Below are positions 52,735-61,184 of a DNA stretch of 64,000 nt, piece by piece. Location of the stretch: assembly GCF_044762665.1 (NCBI RefSeq), contig NZ_JBIWES010000001.1, positions 124,001 through 188,000 of the forward strand, written 5' to 3'. Within the stretch, counting starts at the first letter, position 1, and the number at the start of each line of letters is the position of its first letter. The notes beneath the pieces were generated by a model. That model was not told where the DNA came from. It did not search any database and saw only the letters and a list, made by a program, of their open reading frames with translations. The stretch comes from Peribacillus frigoritolerans_B (GTDB lineage: Bacteria > Bacillota > Bacilli > Bacillales > DSM-1321). A program made the translations under genes and the position numbers.

Positions 52735-53697
52735 TTATGACTTCGCCTGCTCGTAAGCAGTGATGATTTTGGCGACAAGCGGATGTCTTACTACATCACT
52801 TTGTTCAAAATAAACAAAGGAAAGGCCTTTAACATTCTTCAATATCTCTTCTACCCGGACAAGACCTGACTTCATACCTTTTGGAAGGTCAATCTGGGTC
52901 CGATCTCCCGTAATGACCATTTTCGATCCGAAACCAAGCCTGGTCAAGAACATCTTCATTTGGGCTTCCGTCGTATTCTGGGCTTCATCCAAAATGACAA
53001 AGGCATCTTCAAGCGTACGCCCCCTCATATAAGCCAGGGGAGCTATTTCGATCGTTCCGCGCTCTATCATCCTTTGCGTCTGTTCCATCCCTAGGAGGTC
53101 ATGGAGAGCGTCATACAACGGCCTTAGATAAGGATCTACCTTTTCCTTCAGATCACCAGGCAGAAAACCAAGGCTCTCCCCTGCTTCGACGGCAGGCCGT
53201 GTCAGGATGATCCGTTTAACATGTCCATTTTTCAAAGCATTGATGGCCATCACTACAGCAAGATAGGTCTTCCCGGTTCCGGCAGGCCCAATTCCAAATA
53301 CAAGATCCTGTTTCTTTATTGCCTGGATATAGTATCTCTGCCCGATTGTTTTGACTTTAATGGATTTCCCCTTAGCCGTTTTAGCGATTTCCTCATCATA
53401 TAATTCACCGAAATACTCCAATGTGCCTTTTCTTGCCAATTCAATTGCATAAAGCACATCTCTGGAACTAATCGCAATTCCTTTTCTGACCACTGTCAAT
53501 AATGCCTTGAGGATTTCCTCCCCCATCGTTACCCGCTCGATATCCCCGGCAACACTCACCGCTTCGCCCCGGGTTATGACGGAAATGCCAAGTTCCTCTT
53601 CGAGCACTTTTACATTTGAATCTCCATTGCCCAATAAAGCGATCGCCTCATTGGGTGATTCGATTTCGAGCTTAATTACTTTCACATCATCTGCCAT
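52735..53697 (-). CDS. phoH: PhoH-family ATPase
   Basis: A 320-residue PhoH-like ATPase/helicase-type protein: Walker A GPAGTGKTYLA, Walker B AFVILDEAQNTT, and a RNA/DNA-binding-type C-terminus. The N-terminal ~100 residues resemble a KH-like domain. Role in RNA metabolism is suspected. Start ATG at 53697 behind AAGGAG. Its start overlaps the region of the yqfD stop, in the yqfC-yqfD-phoH series of sporulating bacilli. Confidence 0.93.
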   Translation of the reverse strand: MADDVKVIKLEIESPNEAIALLGNGDSNVKVLEEELGISVITRGEAVSVAGDIERVTMGEEILKALLTVVRKGIAISSRDVLYAIELARKGTLEYFGELYDEEIAKTAKGKSIKVKTIGQRYYIQAIKKQDLVFGIGPAGTGKTYLAVVMAINALKNGHVKRIILTRPAVEAGESLGFLPGDLKEKVDPYLRPLYDALHDLLGMEQTQRMIERGTIEIAPLAYMRGRTLEDAFVILDEAQNTTEAQMKMFLTRLGFGSKMVITGDRTQIDLPKGMKSGLVRVEEILKNVKGLSFVYFEQSDVVRHPLVAKIITAYEQAKS

Positions 53698-53700
53698 TCG

Positions 53701-54888
53701 TTAGTCTCCTTGAATGATTGGCTGTCCAATCGCTATATCTTCAATAACTTGGTAATGTATAGATAATTTAACTTTACCATTCTCCATGCTTTCGTGCAAA
53801 ATTTTTTCCTCGACGATTTCATCTTCCTCGTCTAAATGTTTTTTTAATTCCGCTTTAGCCATTTTCCTGCCTTCCTCAACGGCTTCTTTCTCCGTATAAC
53901 TTCGTACAATATCTTCCTTGCTCCTTAAGGTCACTTGTTTATAAGAAATAGGCAATTCCCATTGAAGAAAGTGAAAAGGCCTCACTGTCGTTTCCTTTTC
54001 CTGTTTTTCATATCCCGGATCCTTGAAACCCCATACCGGAAGGGAAAAGCCCCCCATTTTCAAAAAGTGCTTGCTCGTTTCATCCCCGTTAAAAACAGAA
54101 AACTTGGTTTTTAACGGAACCTCCACTTTCGCTTTATACCACGTTTTCCCTTTTATTACTCCCTTTGCGGATACAATTTCCTGTTTATCCTCTTTTCCAA
54201 TCAACCCTGATACAAGAAGTTGTCCTTTTCCTACATAATCATTCACATTAACAATAGATTGTCCTTTTTCAACGAACATATCAGTGATGATCGCTTTTTT
54301 TGATGCTACCAAATTCTGTGGAGATGTTTTCTCGACCTCTTTAGGCTGCCGTTTTTCCACAACCCGAAAATGATATGTCGTTCCCTTTAGCTCAACCCCC
54401 ACCCATGTCAATGCACCAATCCGGTCCGACAGCTTACGCTGAATCGTATCCACATCATCAACAAAGAATTGCACTTTACCGATCTTCACGCCCATCTTGT
54501 CCAATTCTTTCCGGATGGCATGCTCGGTTGCCGGTTTGGCATCTTGAACCTCAATGCCCCATACCATATTGGAAAGCACGAATATGCAAAGCAGGAAAGC
54601 GATCATCCCCGCTAAAAACCCGCTGTTTTTCATGACTCTCTTCATCAGGAAAGGGAAACCCTTTCCCTGCATGAATTTTACTTTACAATCACTCTTACGC
54701 ATGACCTGACGGAGTTTGGGGATATCCCTGATTTCCATATGGAAAATCAGGGCTTCACTTCCGACACGCTTCACTTCCCAGATATGAAGCCCCCTTCTCG
54801 TCAGCATATTAATCAACCGTTCTGCACCTTTTCCATAAGCCTTCACCTTTACATAGCCTGTATAATAGTTTGTCCATTGGTTTTTCAT
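53701..54888 (-). CDS. yqfD: Sporulation protein YqfD
   Basis: A 395-residue protein with a basic N-terminal third, one transmembrane helix (about 88-108, SGFLAGMIAFLLCIFVLSN) and a large extracytoplasmic domain. It matches the YqfD family needed for efficient sporulation in B. subtilis; the gene is in the mother-cell SigE regulon there. Start ATG at 54888 behind GGGAGG. Directly downstream of yqfC. Confidence 0.93.
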   Translation of the reverse strand: MKNQWTNYYTGYVKVKAYGKGAERLINMLTRRGLHIWEVKRVGSEALIFHMEIRDIPKLRQVMRKSDCKVKFMQGKGFPFLMKRVMKNSGFLAGMIAFLLCIFVLSNMVWGIEVQDAKPATEHAIRKELDKMGVKIGKVQFFVDDVDTIQRKLSDRIGALTWVGVELKGTTYHFRVVEKRQPKEVEKTSPQNLVASKKAIITDMFVEKGQSIVNVNDYVGKGQLLVSGLIGKEDKQEIVSAKGVIKGKTWYKAKVEVPLKTKFSVFNGDETSKHFLKMGGFSLPVWGFKDPGYEKQEKETTVRPFHFLQWELPISYKQVTLRSKEDIVRSYTEKEAVEEGRKMAKAELKKHLDEEDEIVEEKILHESMENGKVKLSIHYQVIEDIAIGQPIIQGD

Positions 54889-54903
54889 GGAGACCTCCCG
54901 GGA

Positions 54904-55188
54904 TCATTCATTGATAAAATAAACCTTGTCAATTTTGCCTTCGAGCATGATTTCTTCCGGCAAAATCGTCTTTATGACAAAGGCATTTCCCTTTATCAGC
55001 AACTGCCCATTTTTCAGCATCAACCGTACTTCGCTGTCTGTGAAAGCCAATAAGCCACGATGGTTTTCAATATAAATATGTAATTGTCCGATCATTGTAA
55101 TTCGCGGCAGGTCCATCATGACATCTTGCGGAAGGTCCATTGTTTTGGTCATAAGCTGTTTCACTTTTTTTCCCCAATTGCGTGCCAT
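54904..55188 (-). CDS. yqfC: Sporulation protein YqfC
   Basis: A 94-residue protein of the YqfC family, SigE-dependent in B. subtilis and found only in spore formers. It has the segment LPRITMIGQLHIYIENHRG and ends FINE. Start ATG at 55188 with GGGGG upstream. In B. subtilis the next upstream genes are yqfB/yqeZ-type; here an integrated island starts instead, about 40 bases upstream of the start. Confidence 0.88.
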   Translation of the reverse strand: MARNWGKKVKQLMTKTMDLPQDVMMDLPRITMIGQLHIYIENHRGLLAFTDSEVRLMLKNGQLLIKGNAFVIKTILPEEIMLEGKIDKVYFINE

Positions 55189-55211
55189 AAAAAAGAACCC
55201 CCTTTCATCTC

Positions 55212-55251
55212 AATGTATGAGATTACTTACAGACTGTAGCTATGATATAAT
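55212..55251. promoter_or_regulatory. Divergent promoter region at the island edge
   Basis: On the minus strand CATACATT (55212-55219) matches the SigE -10 consensus and lies about 25 bases before the yqfC start; no clear SigE -35 is seen upstream. On the plus strand TTACTT (55223-55228), 17 bases and TATAAT (55246-55251) form a promoter for the serine recombinase. A palindrome, TACAGACTGTA, at 55228-55238 sits between them. Confidence 0.6.
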
Positions 55252-55290
55252 TTAATCTTAATACCATACTATTCTATAGGAGTTCATAAC

Positions 55291-56808
55291 ATGCTAATTA
55301 AAACGGTAGCCATCTATAATCGAATCTCAAGGGATAATAATGAATCTGAAGATGTTCTACTCAATCACAGAACAATTACTACAAGATTATGCGAATCAAA
55401 ATCATATAAGTACACGTTATATGAAGAGATTGAATCGGGAGGCAAATTTGAAGAGAGAAAAGTCCTATTACAATTACTTAAAGATATTGCACAAGGCTTG
55501 TATGATGGACTAGTTGTAGTCGAACTCAGTAGGATTGCTCGTGATAATCTCTATTCACAAATGATTGCAAAGGTATTAGAAGAGAATGATGTACCCATCA
55601 TCACTCCAAGCAGAATATTGAATCTGAACGATGAATCAGACCGTTTTATCTTTGATATGGAATCAATGATATCAAGTAAAGAGTTAAAAACCATCATTCG
55701 CAGAATGAGGAACGGTAAAATAGAAGGTGTAAGACGAGGTCAATGGGTGCAAGGTGTCCCTCCCGTTGGATACAAACGAGGGGACGACAAGAAGCTTGTA
55801 ATAGTTGAATCAGAAGCTAACCTTGTTCGACAGATATTCAACTATGCTGAGAACGGTAATGGAATCCCCACGATCGTAAGAAAGCTAACTGGACAAAAAA
55901 CGAGAACTGGTAAAGCATTCACTTTAACTTCTATTAATACCATACTTAAAAATGAAACCTACACAGGAAGAATTATATACAATGTTAAAGATAAGAAAGG
56001 GAAAACCACTGAAACAATTATCTCAAAGAATGCTCACGAAGCAATCATTAGCAAGGAACAATTCATTACAGTACAACAAGCTGTCAGAGGGCGAGTAAGC
56101 GGTGATTTAGAAGTTCGAAACCGTTCTAGGGGCAATGTGATATCTATATTAAAAGACCTTGTATACTGTATGGAATGCGGTTCGAAGATGGGAATGAAGA
56201 AGGATTCCAAACAAGCTAATACAATCTATCTCAAAGCTTGTAAATGCGGAAATAGGGGCATTGTAGAAAACAAATTGCTAGAACAATTCATTACTGATTT
56301 TGAATTTTTGGAAAGGTTCTATCGTGATGAATGGCAGAAGGCACTTGAAATCCCTAAAGTTGACTCAAAAGATAACCTAGTACAAGCTATAAAGGAAATT
56401 GAAAAAACACAGGGTAAATTGAAAAAGCGACTTGCGGGATATATTGAAATGCGTGCAGACGGAGATTTAACAAGGGAACAGTTTCATGATAAGAAAGCAA
56501 GTACAGAAGCTGAATTGCAGCGTTTATCTGAGACCATTGATGACCTACAAGAGAAATTGCAATCATTAGACATAGAAGCCTTAAGCAATCAATATGAAGC
56601 TAAATTGGAGCGGATAATGCAGTTCCATACAACCTATCAAAGCGGGGAATTAGAAGAATGTAACAGGCTGTTAAAGCTGATAATTAAGAAGGTTAATTAC
56701 GTAAGGGTAAATGAAAGAATTGAAGTTACAAGTCCATTAGAAGGATATTATGAAGTTGAACAAGGTGATTTTGTTGATTTGTCTATACACCCAAAGGATA
56801 TCCTATGA
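55291..56808 (+). CDS. Large serine recombinase/integrase
   Basis: A 505-residue site-specific recombinase. The catalytic domain begins VAIYNRISRD with nucleophile Ser13 and has the LSRIARD motif. A recombinase domain (about 150-260) with VPPVGYKRG follows, then a zinc ribbon (YCMECGSKMG and KACKCG) and a coiled-coil (about 385-475). Such enzymes integrate and excise phages or islands at short attachment sites. It lies at the very edge of the island, directly beside yqfC, as expected for an integrase. Start ATG behind TAGGAG. Confidence 0.93.
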   Translation: MLIKTVAIYNRISRDNNESEDVLLNHRTITTRLCESKSYKYTLYEEIESGGKFEERKVLLQLLKDIAQGLYDGLVVVELSRIARDNLYSQMIAKVLEENDVPIITPSRILNLNDESDRFIFDMESMISSKELKTIIRRMRNGKIEGVRRGQWVQGVPPVGYKRGDDKKLVIVESEANLVRQIFNYAENGNGIPTIVRKLTGQKTRTGKAFTLTSINTILKNETYTGRIIYNVKDKKGKTTETIISKNAHEAIISKEQFITVQQAVRGRVSGDLEVRNRSRGNVISILKDLVYCMECGSKMGMKKDSKQANTIYLKACKCGNRGIVENKLLEQFITDFEFLERFYRDEWQKALEIPKVDSKDNLVQAIKEIEKTQGKLKKRLAGYIEMRADGDLTREQFHDKKASTEAELQRLSETIDDLQEKLQSLDIEALSNQYEAKLERIMQFHTTYQSGELEECNRLLKLIIKKVNYVRVNERIEVTSPLEGYYEVEQGDFVDLSIHPKDIL

Positions 56809-56961
56809 AGTATGAACAATGGTATCCTTTAGCTTAACAGTGATTGACAGTATGTATTGATTTGCTCCTGAGTGCATCTAAATTACTGATATGATTTATT
56901 GTTCCACTTAGTTATAAGTATGATAACCTCACAGTAAAAACAATGGATTAAGGGTGATAAA

Positions 56962-57993
56962 TTGAGTAGTAACGAAAAAGAGGTATATAAGCAATTCATA
57001 CCCATTGATATGAGAACCATTCAAGATAAAAAAGATGGAGTTAACTATGAGTTTACATCCACTGCGGTCAATGAAGAAAGAACCGAGGAATTTAAAGCCA
57101 AATATAACTTAACTTTCGAAGAAATAACCCCACATTATGTAAAAATAGAATGGAATCTTGAACAACTAAACAACGAAGAACAATTAGAGAAAAAGTATCC
57201 CTTCCTCTATAGAATGATTAAACGTAGAGTACACTTCTTAACAACATTAATTGAGTATTCAAGAGAAAAAATAGTTAGTCCCGTAGCACGAAATGAAGGG
57301 AACTACTATTTTTTTGCATCATCAAGATACTTAGCAAAATACTTTAGTAGTTACAATACGTGGAATCGAAACATTTCAATCTTTTGTACGGTAGGGTTAT
57401 TGAACAAAATCAAATACGATGAAACTAATAATCGAATGACAGAGCGTAGAGCAATTAGTCAAACAAAAGCATTAGCCAAAAAAATGGGTATAGACTATAA
57501 AAAGCTGTCACCCATCAATTTTTACACTATCCCTCTTTACAATGATGAATTGTTGACTGAAGCAAATCGAAGAGCCAAACTCCTTATAGATAATAATTTT
57601 CGTGCAAATGGATTCAGCAAGTTCTTCTTAATAAGGGTATTTGGACAAGAGTTTGCAGATTCAGTATTCCATGATGAACGCTATATATCAGAGTACAGTC
57701 AATATGTTCAAACTCAGATTGAGAGGTTTATCTTAAATGATATCGATCGTCACGGGTACACAACTAAAGACAGAATATTAAGGTATGTACAAATAGATTA
57801 CTCTCAACTGCAACCTTGGGAATATGGATTTAATAAAGAAAAGCAGAACAAAAAGGCAATATTAAGCAGAGAATTTGATAGGAGCATATCTGAAATTAAG
57901 GAGAAGTATACCTTAGAGTACAAAAAGGCTAATAAGGAATTGAAGGAAAAATTTAACTTGAAATCAAGTAAAACCATCATCTTTAAAAATTAG
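56962..57993 (+). CDS. Hypothetical island protein, 343 residues
   Basis: I do not recognise it. It is soluble, rich in Lys, Glu, Asn and Tyr, with a winged-helix-like centre (about 105-150: SSRYLAKYFSSYNTWNRNIS) and a strongly charged C-terminal coil ending in a Lys-rich tail. It could be a replication or DNA-binding protein of the element (guess). Start is TTG at 56962 behind AAGGGTG. It follows the recombinase after 150 bases, so it may have its own promoter. Confidence 0.6.
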   Translation: MSSNEKEVYKQFIPIDMRTIQDKKDGVNYEFTSTAVNEERTEEFKAKYNLTFEEITPHYVKIEWNLEQLNNEEQLEKKYPFLYRMIKRRVHFLTTLIEYSREKIVSPVARNEGNYYFFASSRYLAKYFSSYNTWNRNISIFCTVGLLNKIKYDETNNRMTERRAISQTKALAKKMGIDYKKLSPINFYTIPLYNDELLTEANRRAKLLIDNNFRANGFSKFFLIRVFGQEFADSVFHDERYISEYSQYVQTQIERFILNDIDRHGYTTKDRILRYVQIDYSQLQPWEYGFNKEKQNKKAILSREFDRSISEIKEKYTLEYKKANKELKEKFNLKSSKTIIFKN

Positions 57994-58147
57994 GCTCTGT
58001 TAAAGGATGTTGTTGATATTCTTGACGAACTAACGAGGCAGGCAACAAGCATAGTGTACTCGTACTGTGCTGTATTAAAGATAAACACTACTTAATAACT
58101 CATATCTTCAATGCTTCAGGGCATCTTATTTAATAATAAGAAAGGGC

Positions 58148-58690
58148 GTGATTGTTATTAGGTTATTAAGATTATTTGTCCTATGTATTCCTTTTTACTT
58201 CACATTCACTGGAACAACTTACGCAAGTAATGACAGTAAAGAGTTTGAAAAGTCGCTTTCTGAAATTGGTTACACTTCAGTACATCAAGCTTTACAAGAT
58301 AGTAATAAGCATTTTAATCATACTATTTCTTTGCCTATTCAATTACCTCCAGTACCGTTCACTCATAATTACGGCAGGTTTAATAACCCTAAAGGTAAAA
58401 TCAATGATGGCTTTGAGGTTGAATACTTTAATAAAGGCCTCTCTGAAAACCACTATATGATTCGGGTTAGACCAGTTGAAAATAGAATTAAATTTAAAAA
58501 AGGTTTTATTGACCAAACTTTCAAATTAAATGATGGAAATACTGCCATATATAGTGCCAAGGCTTCTAGTGTGATTAACCTTTTAATTTTCGAAAAAGAT
58601 GGATGGCAATATATGTTAAGTGTTGATAAGAGAATTTCTGATAAAGTAACATCAGAAACATTGGTGGAAATTGCAAATTCTGTAAAATGA
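58148..58690 (+). CDS. Secreted protein, DUF4367-like
   Basis: A 180-residue protein with a signal peptide (about 1-26, ending GTTYA-SND), probably secreted or membrane-anchored. The C-terminal part, with ASSVINLLIFEKDGWQYML then VTSETLVEIANSVK, resembles the DUF4367 pattern. Start is GTG at 58148 with AAAGGG close upstream; no better start in frame. It shares the domain layout with the protein at 58965. The short GTG site is weak. Confidence 0.6.
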   Translation: MIVIRLLRLFVLCIPFYFTFTGTTYASNDSKEFEKSLSEIGYTSVHQALQDSNKHFNHTISLPIQLPPVPFTHNYGRFNNPKGKINDGFEVEYFNKGLSENHYMIRVRPVENRIKFKKGFIDQTFKLNDGNTAIYSAKASSVINLLIFEKDGWQYMLSVDKRISDKVTSETLVEIANSVK

Positions 58691-58719
58691 ATTACCAAAT
58701 TAACAAAGCCAAAAATTAA

Positions 58720-58741
58720 AGCAGCCATTCGGCTGTTCTCT
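58720..58741 (+). terminator. Terminator after the first DUF4367-like gene
   Basis: AGCAGCC pairs with GGCTGTT (58720-58726 with 58731-58737; one G-T pair), followed by CTCTTTTCC. Confidence 0.6.
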
Positions 58742-58754
58742 TTTCCGCTCTTTT

Positions 58755-58768
58755 AGAACGTATGTTCG
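58755..58768. promoter_or_regulatory. LexA-box-like site
   Basis: Minus-strand sequence CGAACATACGTTCT fits the Bacillus SOS consensus CGAACRNRYGTTYC at 13 of 14 positions. It lies about 200 bases before the next gene, with no sizeable reading frame between. Confidence 0.45.
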
Positions 58769-58964
58769 AATTCACTATGAATTAGATTAATGGAGCAGAT
58801 GATTGGACTTGGGTTGGTTTCAAGACATGATACGGCAAGCTAATAAAACCAGTCTTTTATTTTGTTTTCGCAAAAAGCTATATTGATTGTAAAGCATTGT
58901 ACTTAAACGGGGACTGAACGGAGAAACTAATACAGAAATTTTCAATTAGAAATGAGGAAGTAAA

Positions 58965-59447
58965 ATGGTATTTCTTATTCGTTTATTCATTGCCCTAATC
59001 CTGTTAGGTAGTAGCCCAATGACAACCACGGCTAAAGAAATTAAGTATAATCACAACAGCGTAACGATTTCAGAAATAAAGAAAAAGGTTGACTTTACCG
59101 TTTTGACTCCCAAAAAGATTCCTGATTATTGGACATTAGATACCAAAACTACTCCTTGGATAATGCTACATTATATGGACAGCAACGATACAAAGCTAAT
59201 GGTTGCTATTCATCAGAGTAGAGGTTCAACATTATCAGAAGCCGAATTACCCCCTGCTCAGCAAGTTGATATTAATGGAAATAAGGGTTATTTTTTAAAG
59301 TGGGTAGATAGTGGAAATGTGGATAATAATGGGGAAATCATTACTGGTGGCTTACTTCGTTGGATTCAAGATGGAACGTACATAGAAATGAATAGTTCAA
59401 GATTATCGGAAGAAAAAATGTTAGAAATTGCAAGGTCAATGAAATAG
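58965..59447 (+). CDS. Secreted protein, DUF4367-like
   Basis: A 160-residue protein with a signal peptide (about 1-23, ending TTTAKE) and a DUF4367-like domain: FTVLTPKKIPDYW, then VDINGNKGYFLKWVDSG, GLLRWIQDGTYIEMNSSRL and the closing EEKMLEIARSMK. Such domains are often found in anti-sigma or lipoprotein partners of unknown role. Similar layout to the protein at 58148. ATG with ATGAGGAAG upstream. Confidence 0.65.
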   Translation: MVFLIRLFIALILLGSSPMTTTAKEIKYNHNSVTISEIKKKVDFTVLTPKKIPDYWTLDTKTTPWIMLHYMDSNDTKLMVAIHQSRGSTLSEAELPPAQQVDINGNKGYFLKWVDSGNVDNNGEIITGGLLRWIQDGTYIEMNSSRLSEEKMLEIARSMK

Positions 59448-59492
59448 GTTTGTAAAATAACGTGTGCTTTAGTTAATCATTACAATCAATAC

Positions 59493-59528
59493 AAAAGCTT
59501 GAGGGTAGTTTACATCCTCAAGCTTTTT
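59493..59528 (+). terminator. Terminator of the second DUF4367-like gene
   Basis: AAAAGCTTGAGG pairs with CCTCAAGCTTTT (59493-59504 with 59516-59527), followed by TTC. Confidence 0.88.
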
Positions 59529-59567
59529 TCTGTATCTACTACTATTTCAAGATAGGCTTTTCCATAT

Positions 59568-60389
59568 TTAGAATTGTATGTTCCCAAATGCTTGAATAAC
59601 CTTATCCATTTGGGAAGCTAAATAAGAAGCATCCTCTACAGCAGGTCTTATTTTGCTTAAAGACTCCTTTGCTCTACGGATAACAGATGGTTTTGGTTGG
59701 TTTCCAGCTTCAATAGAATTTGTTGCTTCTTCCACAAAATCAATAGCATCTTCTTTATCAGTGGCATTTTCAATTTTTGTTTCCTTCAAAATGGCAATGA
59801 GGTCTTTAGCCAACGTTAGAAGTTCTTCATTACCACTTTGATTGTTCGTTTGGTTAGCTTGAATATTTCCTGTTTCAGTAAAGTTGAGTTGCCCAACGTT
59901 TCCATGTACTAATACTTTTGCATTTGGTTTTTCATCAATACCCAATTCGATCGCCTTCTCTTCCAAATAGTCTGTTATATGATTTACTAATAGCTTTACA
60001 ACTTCCCTGTTAAACTCACGAATACTGTCAGAAATCTTTGCACCACGGTACATTGCATAACTACGTGAAATAGTATCGTATCTGTCAAAATTCTCCGTGG
60101 CGTATTTTAAAAGCTGATAAATGAAAGCTATTTCTTCATTTACTTTTATTGGAATGTTAAATTTATCATGATAGTTCCGTTGTTCTATTATTTCCTTCAT
60201 ATCAAACTCTAGAACATTGTTTTTACTTATAAAGTCGGACAGGATTGGCTCACTGTCTATGTTCGAAATAAACCTTATAGCTAACCTCATTGCTTCATTT
60301 GTATTTTGAGCATTGAGTAAATCCCCTGCAGTTCTTCTGAATTGCCTAGATATTAATTTGAATTCTTTTACATCGATGATTTTTTCCAA
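59568..60389 (-). CDS. Unknown helical protein, second gene of a zinc-ribbon pair
   Basis: A 273-residue protein I do not recognise. The N-terminal two thirds (1-160) is helical, with FKLISRQFRRTAGDLLNAQ. A short beta-type segment, VHGNVGQLNFTETGNIQANQ, is followed by a C-terminal helical part (about 190-273) with SKIRPAVEDASYLASQMDKV. The Gly-Asn-rich 'GN-Q-N' segment before a helical tail is seen in various accessory proteins near defence genes (recalled, not checked). Start is TTG at 60389, right after the stop of the zinc-ribbon gene, with GGGGTG upstream, so both are one operon. Confidence 0.6.
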   Translation of the reverse strand: MEKIIDVKEFKLISRQFRRTAGDLLNAQNTNEAMRLAIRFISNIDSEPILSDFISKNNVLEFDMKEIIEQRNYHDKFNIPIKVNEEIAFIYQLLKYATENFDRYDTISRSYAMYRGAKISDSIREFNREVVKLLVNHITDYLEEKAIELGIDEKPNAKVLVHGNVGQLNFTETGNIQANQTNNQSGNEELLTLAKDLIAILKETKIENATDKEDAIDFVEEATNSIEAGNQPKPSVIRRAKESLSKIRPAVEDASYLASQMDKVIQAFGNIQF

Positions 60390-60836
60390 TTAATTCACCC
60401 CACAATATGGACAAAACGGCTTTATTGTCTTAGACAATAGTGAGAGTTTTGCATTTCTATTACAGCATATGAACTCAATTTGCTCCAAGTCGTCATTCTC
60501 ATACAATGCCCTTGGTTGTGTAATTGGTAACGACTTGCCTCTTTTAAAAGTTATGTTCTTGCTCTTCTTTGCAGTTTTCTCTAAGCCTTTAAACATGTCA
60601 TTCAACATATCCATTGCTTCGTTCATAACAAGTGTCTCTGCATGTTCTAATATATCATCAGTGTAGTATGAGGAAATGGGACTTGGTAACCCACAATTGG
60701 GACAAAACACCTCAAGAACATCATCTTCTTGAACTTCGTTTGTTTTCAGTTTGAATTCTTCACTGCATAAAGAGCATTTAAAAGAACTAAAACCCTCAAT
60801 ATCACTTTGTTTTGAAATGACAAAGTTCTTTCTCAT
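60390..60836 (-). CDS. Zinc-ribbon protein, first gene of the pair
   Basis: A 148-residue protein with three cysteine sets: CSLC and CPNCG in the N-terminal half, then CC and CPYCG at the C-terminus, suggesting two zinc ribbons that could bind nucleic acid or protein. The middle (about 60-120) is helical and charged. Function unknown. Start ATG at 60836 behind GGGAGTGGG. Its stop abuts the TTG start of the next gene. A TATAAT at 60875-60880 (minus strand) may be its -10. Confidence 0.65.
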   Translation of the reverse strand: MRKNFVISKQSDIEGFSSFKCSLCSEEFKLKTNEVQEDDVLEVFCPNCGLPSPISSYYTDDILEHAETLVMNEAMDMLNDMFKGLEKTAKKSKNITFKRGKSLPITQPRALYENDDLEQIEFICCNRNAKLSLLSKTIKPFCPYCGVN

Positions 60837-61184
60837 TTACACACCCACTCCCAGTTTTTGCCTCTCTATAGTTAATTATAATACAAGTAATAAAGTTTGA
60901 GCAGTTTTTCGTAAAATCAATCCCCTTATAAACTCCCTTGATTTCACACCAAACTAATAGATGACAGTTCTAACAAGAAGGTAAGCTACGATCGTGGCTT
61001 GAAAAATTCAAATTCATTATCAACAAAAGGACAGATTAGTTCAACAAACAACTTAATACATGGTGCTTTATGGTAAAGTTAAAGTTGTGGATGGGGTTGA
61101 GTTAATTGACGAAAATTCCCCTTGTTAACTGCTTTAGATAAGGCTGTGGTATTGGGGAAGCCATTACAACAAGGAGGATTCTGA
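60837..61184. other. Intergenic region with one copy of the 32-base repeat
   Basis: Between divergent genes. Contains the first 32-base repeat copy at 60969-61000, a possible -10 for the minus-strand pair, and the ribosome site AAGGAGG of the gene at 61185. No gene is supported. Confidence 0.5.
60969..61000. repeat. 32-base direct repeat, left copy
   Basis: TCTAACAAGAAGGTAAGC is followed by TACGATCGTGGCTT. It matches the right copy at 62035-62066 at 30 of 32 bases. It lacks the second arm of the hairpin seen at the right copy. Confidence 0.8.

Noticed and set aside
57994..58147. GGCTCTGTTAAAG at the end of the 343-residue gene as an insertion-sequence end
   Set aside because: It resembles IS6-type ends only loosely; no matching inverted copy or transposase was found nearby.
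61090..61184. Short frame ending TTC TGA just before the DUF5677-like gene
   Set aside because: Only about 20 codons from the TTG, no ribosome site; likely chance.
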